Below, one piece after another: positions 21,791 through 30,518 of a stretch of 64,000 nt of DNA. The position numbers and the translations under genes are program-made. How positions within the stretch are numbered: position 1 is the first letter of the stretch; every line of letters starts with the position of its first letter. Under the pieces are notes generated by a model. It made no database searches. It was not told the origin of the DNA and saw nothing but the letters and a program-made list of their open reading frames with translations. This DNA is from Eurosta solidaginis. Taxonomy: Eukaryota; Arthropoda; Insecta; Diptera; Tephritidae. The stretch covers positions 47,030,779 to 47,094,778 of the forward strand of contig NC_090319.1 in the NCBI RefSeq assembly GCF_040869045.1. The letters are read 5' to 3'.

Positions 21791-23081
21791 TTCTGTGCAC
21801 TGAATACGTTGGACATCAAGAATGCTTGTAACACTGCGAACTGGATGCAGATAATGGCAGCGCTTCGAAGCTTCCGCACACCAGCTTACACACGTAGAAT
21901 AAGGGGTAGCTACTTTTTTTTTGACACGGATCAAGGAGCAAAAGAGTACAACATCACTGGTGGCGTCCCACGGGTATGTGTTATCGGTCCAATGCTTTGG
22001 AATGCAATGTATAACGGGGTGCTAAAGATTGATCTACCGGAAAATGTACAAGTTGTGAGATATGCTGATGATATTTCAGTAGTGGCCAAGAAACCGAACC
22101 TGATTCAAGAATTATTTAATGACGCCCTAGGGGGAATAACGGAATGGCTGACAAATACGGGACTGGAGTTGGCTAGCCAAAAGACAGAAGTAGTATTAGT
22201 AAGATCCAAACGGTCGGCGAACGAGTTAGTCTTAACTGTTGGGGATCATCAAATCACCTCAAAGGATTATGCAAAATACTTAGGAGTTCACGTTGACTCT
22301 AAGTTAACTTTCAAAAAGCACTTCAGAGCGGTGGGACAGAAAATTCCCAAAGTTAATGGATTACTTATGGGAATAATTCCTAACATTGGTGGCCCGAGCG
22401 AAGCTACCCGGCACCTATTGTCCACAGTAACCAGCTCGATAATACTATACGCAGTAGCAGTGTGGTACGGATCTAAACGGACCAATCAAAAAGATATATT
22501 AGCAGCATACCGACTGGCAGCTATAAGAATAGCAAGTGCTTATCCGACGGTGTCCGACGAAGCGCTCCTGGTTCTAACCCGGAAAATCCCAGTGGAATTA
22601 CTGGCATGTGAAATGGCCGAACTGTATAACACTAATATCGAGCGACCATCTGAAGAAGCCAAGAAAAGAGCAAGGACACAAACAATAGCTAAGTGGCAAG
22701 AACGGTTGGAGACCTCGATTAAAGGGCGTTGGACTTTCACGTTAGTTTGGAACGTAGCTCAATTGAATGAGCGAAAGCACGGCGAAGTGGGCTACCATTT
22801 CACGCAGATACTGACCGGACCTGGTGGTTTCGAAGAGTATTTATGGAAGCGTACTGCGGGGTTAGAAAATGCAGAACACGTCATGTTCCACTGCCGAGGA
22901 AAGACTCACCTTGCATAGAGTTTTTGCGGAGGAACCTACCACGAGAAATTTAGTATCACAAATGTGCAACAGGAAGAAATGTTGGACTGCAGTGAGCAAA
23001 GTGGCATTTATAGTTATAATACGCCTGATGGATGCAGAGAGGGAGCGCAGAAAAATGCGCAGGCGAAGCAGTGGCAATTAA
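21791..23081 (+). pseudogene. R1-clade non-LTR retrotransposon, C-terminal half of ORF2
   Basis: A 369-codon open frame (21809-22918) holds most of an R1-type reverse transcriptase. It has 'LDIKNACNTANW' (first catalytic Asp), 'GGVPRVCVIGPMLWNAMY' (the usual GVPQGS motif changed) and 'VRYADDISVVA' (catalytic YADD at 22061-22072). After these come 'KYLGVHVDSKLTFKKHF' and thumb motifs to 'GRWTFTLVWNVAQLNERKHG'. R1 elements normally target 28S rDNA; this copy is truncated and dispersed. Relative to the copy at 56935 it lacks about 33 bp near 22855, removing the first cysteines of the zinc knuckle. A further ~11 bp are missing near 22900, shifting the frame. The true C-terminus follows in the next frame to TAA at 23079-23081. 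Confidence 0.9.
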
Positions 23082-23240
23082 ATCAACACTCAGAGCAAAT
23101 AGCGGGAACCTGGAAGCAGAGACAACAGTAGGCTCTTAAAAAATGAGAAATATAGAATGCCACCCTGACGGGCACACGATTGTTGCAACGGCAGCAATTA
23201 TGGTGCATTGGGCATTTTTCAGCCCTCCCGCAAAAAAAAA
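23082..23240 (+). other. R1 3' untranslated region and A-rich end
   Basis: Contains 'gcaaatagcgggaacctgg' and 'cggcagcaattatggtgca' and ends 'cagccctcccgcaaaaaaaa'. It is shared with 57443-57670, which has an extra ~70 bp between 'gaatgccac/gaacgccac' and 'acacg'. Confidence 0.7.
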
Positions 23241-24289
23241 GATTCTTAAACCGGTTCTGACCCAAAGGGCTCTCTCAGTTGTCGCCTTCTAAACATCATG
23301 AGTTTTATCGTGTCTTTCCAGGCAAATAATTTCAAAACTTTTTCACATTTTGTAATAAATATCGTTATCGTTACGATCCCTGCTTCAGCAGTCTTTCTCA
23401 TTTCCGTTTTTATGCAAACGTTTATTATGTGAGTGACTTCTACGCTATATACACTTCTTGCAATTTGTTGTTGTTGTGGCGCTTTATTGTTCCTGACTCT
23501 TTTGTAAGCCTTTGCAGTAGCAGGAAACACTCATTGTTTGCATGCGAACGTTTTTCCACATTAAACATTCGAGGTTGTTTCCTGTACTTTTGGTTTCGCT
23601 TGCTTGGTCCGTTCAACGTATGCGTTCTCGGCATTTCCTTCATTTTGTACTCATTTGCATTGGTGTTTTTTTCTCTTTTTTGTTGTAATTATTCCTTAAT
23701 TAAAGTTGTGCATTTGATTAAAGGGTAAAATGGAATGTGAAATGAGGCGAAAACTGTATTGCATCCTACAATTATGGCCCTAAATTACATTTATGTGATT
23801 TTGAAGCGGCTTTTAGAGAAGCGTTTTTGGTACCATAATCGAAAGACGTATCATGCTCACTGGATTACTTAAAGGTTGAACATTCTAGCAATAAGCGAGT
23901 TTTGGCTCTCCTACCCTCCTCGACATTGGGGATGCCTTCAACAACAATTAAACGTGGGAGAGGTCTTACTTTATAGTTGCATGGAGCGATTCTAAGCTCC
24001 GGAGTAATATCGTCAACGCAACTTAAGAGGTTGGCTCAATTAGTAAAATGGCTACTTGAGGCATATCTGTGGCGGCGTGTTATTGCCTCTTTTCTGGATA
24101 CTGGTTATTAATGAAATTTAAATATCTTTAGGGCAGAAGGAACAAGAATAGTCGTAAACTCTTGTGAATGATTAACGTGCTCATGGATGCGGCATTTTGT
24201 GATGAGCAGAGCAAAATGGTCAGGCAGCATACTACACCTGCAAAAGGGCCTTCGGAAGGAACTAGGGACCGTCACCGCATATCATGCAT
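23241..24289. other. mostly unrecognised sequence
   Basis: 23260-23730 looks like unique AT-rich DNA. 23920-24150 may hold a badly decayed stretch of the retroelement that follows, but no motif is firm. Confidence 0.35.
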
Positions 24290-25600
24290 GACATGTGCAA
24301 CACAGTCATCTAATTGATAATAACATATCTAGCTCTTGTCAGGTGGAAGACGCTAGACAAGAAGATCAACCAACATTTGGTTGGGAAAGTGCAAAGGCTA
24401 GTATGCCTGAGTATGCCAGACGCAGTGAGCAGCAACTCAGAAAGGGTTCAACGTACTTTTTCACTAGACGCCTCTTTAGTGGAGGGGGCGCGAAAGGGTT
24501 CTACCACTAAGAAAACTGAATATGTGGCAATCGACCGAATAGAGGCGTGCGACGATATTACGTGACTTGACAAGGAAACGATTAACAGAGTCACAGATGA
24601 CTTAAGGTTGGACACCAACCATATCACAGCGGTTTATTACTTCCAGGCGCAGAACTTAAAATACTCCTCCAAAGGAGAATAACAGAAATGCCTAGAAAGT
24701 GGTAAAGGCATTACAATCAACACAGACGAAGAAGTAGAAAAGGGAACTAGAGCTAGAATGCAATCAAATTATCTTACCGAGTCCCTGGCTGTATTTTTCA
24801 GGTAAAAGTCTATGCTGCAGGGAGAGCAGCCATATTGTTTTTTTGGGACATTACGATCCTAGAGATCAATGTAACGATCTCTGTCGACACAACCTTTAAG
24901 GAATTAAAATAAATTCGAATATTGTATAAAGATTTCAAGATTCGCTGGCGTCCATAAGGCACATAAATGTTTCCCTAAGCTAGATCCCAGGGCACAGCGA
25001 TTTCCAAGAGAATGAAATTGGGACTGAAATGGCCAGAAAATGTGCCGGAATGGACATAAGCGAGGCGGCAAGTTGCGTACGACTATCGCTGTGTTATCTT
25101 CTAATTGCAATTGAGGAAAACAAAATAATGACAACGGACTTCCTGTGGACAAACAGTGATGATTCCGAGATCTCATGGCACTTATGTTCATGTTTGTATA
25201 GGAAAGCAACTAGGTTCCTTGTGAACAAATCTGCACTGAGAACTTTTACAGTTGTCATCATAGCGCGTTGCGCTATCTCACCACTGCTCCGACAATGGCG
25301 CATATCAACATGCTCCCTCGGCAGCAACTGTTAGGATCAGAAGGAAGAAGAGTCGATTCATCACTTTCTCTGCAATAGTCATGAACTGCAAGCAAGACGA
25401 CACATATTTCTGCGTTCGCGGTTTTTCGGCATTCTTGGGAAAGTGGATCTTCACTCTTACTAAGGTTCATCTAAGAAACCAAATGGTTAGTTTAGCACCA
25501 CGAGGAAGGCATCTGGTTGTGCGAATGCGCCGCCACCTAGCACAATGGGCACAAATGTCTACGAGTGGAAGTTCGGGAAACTTTAACGTACGTCTATCCA
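24290..25600 (+). pseudogene. RNase H-bearing non-LTR retroelement, heavily decayed
   Basis: A frame at 24314-24565 reads 'LDKKINQHLVGKVQRLVCLS' and later 'ASLVEGARKGSTTKKTEY', matching the reverse transcriptase thumb region of RNase H-type elements ('KLVGKVQRLACL'). At 24805-24840 'VKVYAAGRAAI' corresponds to the 'VYADSRAAI' block of RNase H, with the acidic residue lost. At 25200-25440 come 'FLVNKSALRTFTVVIIARCA' and 'EEESIHHFL'-type zinc-knuckle remnants. The same family appears at 16440-17395 on the other strand. Confidence 0.6.
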
Positions 25601-26320
25601 ACCTTACCTGATCTTAAAGCACATCCAGATTTCTCAACGCAGATTTCGCGAAGCATTTTCCTTAGAGGGTTAAGGTTCCTGGAGTAAAGTGAATATTTTT
25701 CTATAACAAAAGGCAAGAAACCAAATTTCAACTTTTCCAGGAGCTACACTCTTAAATGTTTAAGGCCTTGCATTCACCCGTAAGTAGATCAAATTAATAG
25801 CATTGCTCGTTATTATTTTATTTTTATTTATGTTCATTTAATAAAAAAATTGATTTGTGTGTGTATGAGCTATTGGCATCCAATGCACTCAACCGATATT
25901 GACAAAAATTTCGCAGTAGGTTGAACTGTTCACCCGGTATTTTCCGGCTCTAAACGAATTTGAAAAATTGATCGATGTCAGCCCCTTATTAGTATAGGGG
26001 GTGCACATTGTTTGGTATATCGATTCCATACATGAAGTCACTTTAGTGGGAGGGGTATAAGAAAAGGGAAGTGGAAATGAAAGTCGTAGTAGAAGTGAAA
26101 CAAACACTTGAATTTGCTAAGTTTAGGTTATGATCTGAAAGGGGTATAAAATACAATATCTAATATATAAATGCTATATATAAAGTAATTCAGGTGCGAG
26201 ACTTACAGACGTGGTAGTGGAACCGGGAAAGTAGATTCCATAAGTTGATGTACTGTATGAGTTTAATTATGTGAAAGAGGTAGAAGGCGTGGGTATTCAA
26301 TATTTGGTTTTTAGAAGAGC
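25601..26320. other. no recognisable gene
   Basis: AT-rich; includes 'ggaggggtataagaaaag' and 'aaggggtataaaatacaata' near 26050 and 26140, probably the body of an unidentified non-autonomous element. Confidence 0.35.
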
Positions 26321-26327
26321 CTACGAT

Positions 26328-26453
26328 TTCTCGAACATGTTCGAGAAGAGATTTCTCGCGAGTCTCGCCTTCTCGCGAGATTCTCGAGTTACTCGTAAGG
26401 CTCGCGAGATTCTCGAATCTCGAATTACTCGTAAGGCTCGCGAGCTTCTCGAC
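26328..26453. repeat. CTCG-dense block with nested palindromes
   Basis: Begins with the perfect 20-bp palindrome TTCTCGAACATGTTCGAGAA (26328-26347). TCTCGCGAGA and TCTCGAG-type palindromes follow. The 20-bp string TTACTCGTAAGGCTCGCGAG occurs exactly at 26389-26408 and 26425-26444. Its CG content is far above that of the surrounding DNA. Confidence 0.9.
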
Positions 26454-26469
26454 AATTCAACTTAACCGA

Positions 26470-26640
26470 CTCATCAGAAAGTGAAAGTGGGAGTAGAAAT
26501 GCGAGTGGGAGTGGTAACGAGAGTGGGAGTGAGAGTGAGTGTGGGAGTTAGAGTGCGAGTTGGAGTGAGAATGGGTTTGGGAGAGAGATGAGTAAGTAGA
26601 ATAAGTAGGATGTAGATGGACAGGAATAAGAAGGAGAATT
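26470..26640 (+). repeat. GAGTGGGA-type purine minisatellite
   Basis: Imperfect repeats of 'gagtgggagtgagagt'. A similar tract lies at 37820-37930, in both cases near a Helitron. Confidence 0.7.
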
Positions 26641-26748
26641 TGAGGAAAAGTAGTAAAACTGTATTTTACTCGATGATATAGAGAGTGGTTGAGGACAAGT
26701 CTGTCGGGTACCTAGTAAACATATATATAAGCTAAGTTATATATCTTA

Positions 26749-27657
26749 CTAGAAGACCCGGCAGACGTTGTCCTGCCCTAAATTTTGCATACATTTTAAT
26801 AAGCTTTTTCCATCTGACTCAGCCCTACCCCCTCTACACTTTTTCCTAATCCTTTTATTCGCTCCTCCCTCCGTCTTTTTCGCTTCATCTATCTCCATCT
26901 TCGTCTCATTCTATCTCTTTCTCAATGTCCTTCGCTCTTTTCTCTTCTCTCAATTTCTTCTCATCCTTCTGCATCCCTTATTGCCTGTCCCAGAGGGTGG
27001 TATGTATTTTATTCCAATCCCAGTCCCAGTCCCACTCCGAGTCTCAATCTCAGTCCTAGTCCTAATCCCAGTCCGGCTCTGGATAATATATTACTCTGTA
27101 CTAAATCACTCATCAACAGCTTTCATTTGATATCCATATTGTATAAACACTGTCTAGGCATTCACTGGCCCACGTTTTGGCCTATATCTCGAGACCCTAG
27201 TCACCCAGGGGTATGAAAATTACACTCTACGCAACGAAAGACTCTCCAGAATTAAAACAAATGTCATAGTACCTCTAAATCGCGAGCCCCCTCAGAAACC
27301 GCCCCCACCCTCTCGGCGGGCCTGGTGATGTGCTATACGTGATATCATTCGCTATAATATTTTTTATTGATAACAAGGTTGTTTAATTAAACACCAAGCA
27401 ATTACACGGAAGTATATCCGCACCACTGGAAATATGAGTGCTACTGCGTATACGTAACATTTTGTTATTACGTATAAACAAATAAAAGAATTTGCAATAA
27501 AATAATATTGCTATTATAAACTGAGATATAACCTATCCTGTCTCTCAAGTTAGATCAAACTACATACGGAGTGCAAAACAAATTCAAAATCGGTTCAGTA
27601 GTTTAGGATTCCATCGCGGGCAAAAATGTTTTGACACGTGTTTTTTATATATTAAGA
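26749..27657 (-). mobile_element. non-autonomous Helitron, copy H2
   Basis: On the minus strand it starts TCTTAATATATAAAAAACAC at 27657 and ends CTAG at 26749, with A|T flanks (27658 is T and 26748 is A on +). The terminal hairpin 'ggcaggacaacgtctgcc' precedes CTAG. It shares the 5' 'cacgtgtcaaaac' and 'ctcagtttataat' blocks with H1/H3 and the 3' pyrimidine-rich tract and hexamer repeats with H1. Confidence 0.85.
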
Positions 27658-27720
27658 TATATTATTTCTAATTGCAGTTTTTTTATGCAGGTCCCTTTTT
27701 TCACTTATTTGGAATCCAAA

Positions 27721-28067
27721 TCTATAAAAAAAAGTTTGGTTTGTAAAGATGGAGATTCCTGTTATTGTGGGCTTTGGGCACTATTGGTCGCAGTGCTTTT
27801 GTTTAACTAAATTTTATTAAAATAATTTGTTAAAAATAAACGATTATGAGCACATAAAGAAATCTATTTGTACTATGACACTATTGTGAATATTTGATTA
27901 GAACTAACACTGCATTACCGGCAGTTGCTGACACTCGGCAGATCGCAGCGCAAGCGCATGTAAGTTTTTATTTATAGATGCTTGATTGATAGAGCATCTG
28001 ATTTCTGTTGATATTTGATATGCGACTTTTGTATTTTATTGCGCAAGATGCGCACGGGTTCGGCTAG
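27721..28067 (+). mobile_element. short Helitron of a second family (H4)
   Basis: Candidate start TCTATAAAAAAAAGTTTGG after an A. The 3' end is a clear Helitron terminus: hairpin GCGCA-AGA-TGCGC (28041-28053), then 10 nt, then CTAG (28064-28067) followed by T. The 3' end is better supported than the 5' end. Confidence 0.6.
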
Positions 28068-28148
28068 TATATATTTAATGTGAATATCAGTTAAATAAAT
28101 ATTTTTAATTAAGCACTTCAAATAATGCCACTAATTAATTCAATGAAA

Positions 28149-28170
28149 CTGTTTTTTTTTCTTCTTGCAG
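28149..28170 (+). promoter_or_regulatory. candidate splice acceptor
   Basis: A tract of T and C running straight into CAG (28168-28170), close to an ideal 3' splice site for a fly intron. Downstream DNA has no transposon features. Confidence 0.55.
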
Positions 28171-28425
28171 ATTAATAAACTATGTCTAGACGTAAAGTGA
28201 TTAACTAAAAAGCGATGTATAAAATTTCAATGAAGTGCTTAAATTTACACAAAAAGAGAGCAAGCCCGACTGTTGGGTGCAGCAAAAACAGACGGAGAGT
28301 TAATATTTTATAAACATTTGCTGTCTCGTTCTATGACAGTGCTGGTGCGTATGATTATCAACTCTGCATTGCGTTAGGAGTGGCAAAAGCCCACGCAGTC
28401 GATTAAAGAACGGTAAAAGTTAATC
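28171..28425 (+). other. candidate 5' untranslated part of a host exon, with upstream ORFs
   Basis: Between the acceptor and the main start codon are at least three short upstream ORFs. One is 8 codons (MSRRKVIN, starting near 28185). One of 33 codons starts near 28214 and ends at TAA near 28312. One is 14 codons (MTVLVRMIINSALR, near 28334-28378). None overlaps the main start. Upstream ORFs often lower translation; here that is inference only. Confidence 0.4.
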
Positions 28426-28495
28426 ATGCTGATGGATTATTTGCGTCGCTTCGGTTTGCTTTTCAGCACACATTTGCTGTTATTAATGCTACTCG
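28426..28495 (+). CDS. candidate first coding exon: signal peptide of a secreted or membrane protein
   Basis: ATG at 28426, with a second in-frame ATG at 28432 in better context (G at +4). The frame encodes MLMDYLRRFGLLFSTHLL, then LLMLL, a short basic n-region (RR) followed by a leucine-rich core. That is the form of a cleaved signal peptide. The exon stops at GTAAGT (28496-28501), a consensus splice donor, leaving one base of the split codon. I do not recognise the protein. Fly genes for cell-surface proteins often have such a first coding exon followed by very long introns, which would fit the transposon-rich surroundings. No transcript evidence is available. Confidence 0.5.
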
Positions 28496-28501
28496 GTAAG
28501 T
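28496..28501 (+). promoter_or_regulatory. candidate splice donor GTAAGT
   Basis: Exact consensus donor directly after the signal-peptide-like codons. Confidence 0.5.
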
Positions 28502-28630
28502 ATTTGAAATATACATATCTATCATATTTTCATGTGAATCGAGCAATTAAGGTGATAATATAAATTGAATTAAGATCTGTACGAGTATATAAAGAGGATA
28601 CGGTGTGTTAATCTCATAACACAATTTCAG

Positions 28631-28827
28631 AGTTTATTGTGGATAAGGAAGAGTTTAATGCGGGTCTGTTTTGGAAAATTTGCTTTCATCAACTGCGAGT
28701 TTCATGTATTTGGTATTTTCAATGGAAAAGGGCAGCTATCGGCCATAAACTGTGCCGACTCATCATAAATGCGACTGAAGGCTTGTTTATGCTCACCAGT
28801 ATCAAAAGGCTGAGCTCTAATGCGTGA
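28631..28827 (+). CDS. possible second exon in phase with the signal-peptide exon
   Basis: After 'caatttcag' (28622-28630) a frame in the correct phase stays open for about 65 codons to TGA at 28825-28827. It begins FIVDKEEFNAGLFWKICFHQ, contains four cysteines in total, and has no recognised domain. The implied intron is about 135 bp. The pyrimidine tract is weak and the peptide is short, so chance is a strong alternative; the real next exon may lie outside the window. Confidence 0.2.
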
Positions 28828-29274
28828 GTGCAATTTTACAGTGCTTACAGAGACTACTCTTTAAGACCATGGAAAGCGGGACCTCTTCAATCAGATATCT
28901 GTTGGAATTTCCAGGTTTCTCGGTATTCATTATTAAAAGGTGAATAGACGCAAAGGTCGTTGATCTTATGTCACAGTACCAAATAAAGATAAGTAAAAGT
29001 AGCTCATCCCGTTCAAATTAAAAAAAAGCAATATAACAAATCTTTAAACAAATTTACGCTTGAATTTTTTTAATTTTTGATGTGCAGCCATCTTTGCTCA
29101 CGTTAACATTAAATAAGTGTAAGTGTAAGCGTGATTTTCAGAAACGCTATACGGAGATATTTTGAGAGCAAGGTTAAGGTAAGTAATGGACGTTATGAGT
29201 TGGATTTATGGGAAAGGCATGATAAAAAAAAAACAGGGCAGAGGAAAGAAGAGATGATAAATCAAAAATGAGAT
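28828..29274. other. no recognisable feature
   Basis: AT-rich; nothing recognised. Confidence 0.4.
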
Positions 29275-29960
29275 GGCGTGCTTTCGAATTGTTTTCAACG
29301 AGTTATCAGATTGTCAACGATTGATTGAGAGCGCTTGGTTCATTTCTTTCCGAGAGTTATCGATTTCTTTTCGTTTTATTATCTCGATTGTTATCAACAA
29401 TTGTCGTTGTTTGTTTTTGCATGGGTTTGTTATCGAAAATTATCGATTCCATTACAAAATTTTATAGATTTGTTATAGAAAACTTATCGATTTTTTATAT
29501 CCGTAAGCTATCGAGAAAACATTGATTTGTTGTCGGAGGGTTAGCGATTTGCTATCGATGAGTCAGTGATAAATTGTCGGCCTGTAATTTGGACGTTATC
29601 GGTGTCTTGTCAACCATTTACTAGTTTGTTATCGATTTGTTTTCGGTTTATTATCTCGATTGTTATCAATACCAGCCGTTTTTGTTGTTGTTTGTTTGTT
29701 TTTGCAAAAAGTATCGATTCCTTAACAAAATGTTAAAGATTGGTTATCGAAAACTTATCGATTTTTTGGTATCGATAAGATATCGAGAAAACATTGATTT
29801 GGGGTTATAGTAATAGCGATTTGATATCGATGAGTAAGTAATGAATAATAGGTTTGTAATTTGCATGTTATCGACCATTTGCTTTTTTTATCGATGTGTT
29901 ACTGGTTTGATATCGATAATAACATCATCGGCTTATTACCGATTTGTTTTCAAAAAAGAT
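29275..29960. repeat. TATCGAT-rich repeat, two diverged units
   Basis: A unit of about 300 bp occurs twice. Shared blocks are 'tttcggtttattatctcgat / tttcgttttattatctcgat', 'aacttatcgattttt', 'tatcgagaaaacattgattt' and 'gatttgatatcgatgagt'. The spacing between matching blocks is about 290-310 bp. TTATCGAT or TATCGAT recurs more than a dozen times. A worn relative is at 55200-55450. Confidence 0.75.
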
Positions 29961-30119
29961 ACCGATAACAATTAAAAGAATAGCTCTAACTAATATTAAA
30001 AGGTTCCAGAAAACTTTTGGAAGGTTAACTTCAGCAGAACGGTCAATAAAGGCCACTTTTGGAAATAATCCTATACAAATTTAGAAGAAGACTAATTACT
30101 AGTCTTATAAACATGTACT

Positions 30120-30240
30120 ATTCCCTACACGGCATTGCCTCGAAAGCGCTCGGAGTGTATATCTGTATTGAAAATCTTCTCAGTCGAAATACGACTGTCT
30201 TGAAAGTGCCATTCGGAGTCGGTGTACAACAAAAAACAAT
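30120..30240 (+). mobile_element. remnant of the tRNA-derived SINE
   Basis: 'gcgctcggagtgtatatctg', 'aaatcttctcagt' and 'gccattcggagtcggtg' match the central SINE body (compare 44690-44785). No head or tail remains. Confidence 0.55.
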
Positions 30241-30518
30241 TATTTCCTCTTTACATAAATGTTTGGTATTTTCGCACCCAACAGCTTACAAAATCTTCAG
30301 TAAGCTCTTAATCTCACCATCAAGTTTCTATATAATATTTGGATATTTTTTGTTCGTGCATTTAGCTTTTTTTAATTTTGTTTTCAATGTCCTTCAAACA
30401 TCATCAAAGCGCTGACACCGTTAGTTAGAGGCACCTGTTACCCTACTTGAAAATTTAAATTGCTTGGTGAGTGATACCTGTAAATATTTTGTGTAGAGAA
30501 GCTCAACATACCATTTTT

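Noticed and set aside
26768..27130. 120-codon open frame on the plus strand
   Set aside because: Same pyrimidine-rich tract of the Helitron in copy H2; its similarity to the H1 frame reflects the element, not a gene.
30059..30415. 118-codon plus frame
   Set aside because: Its middle is a SINE remnant (30120-30240), so it is not a host gene.
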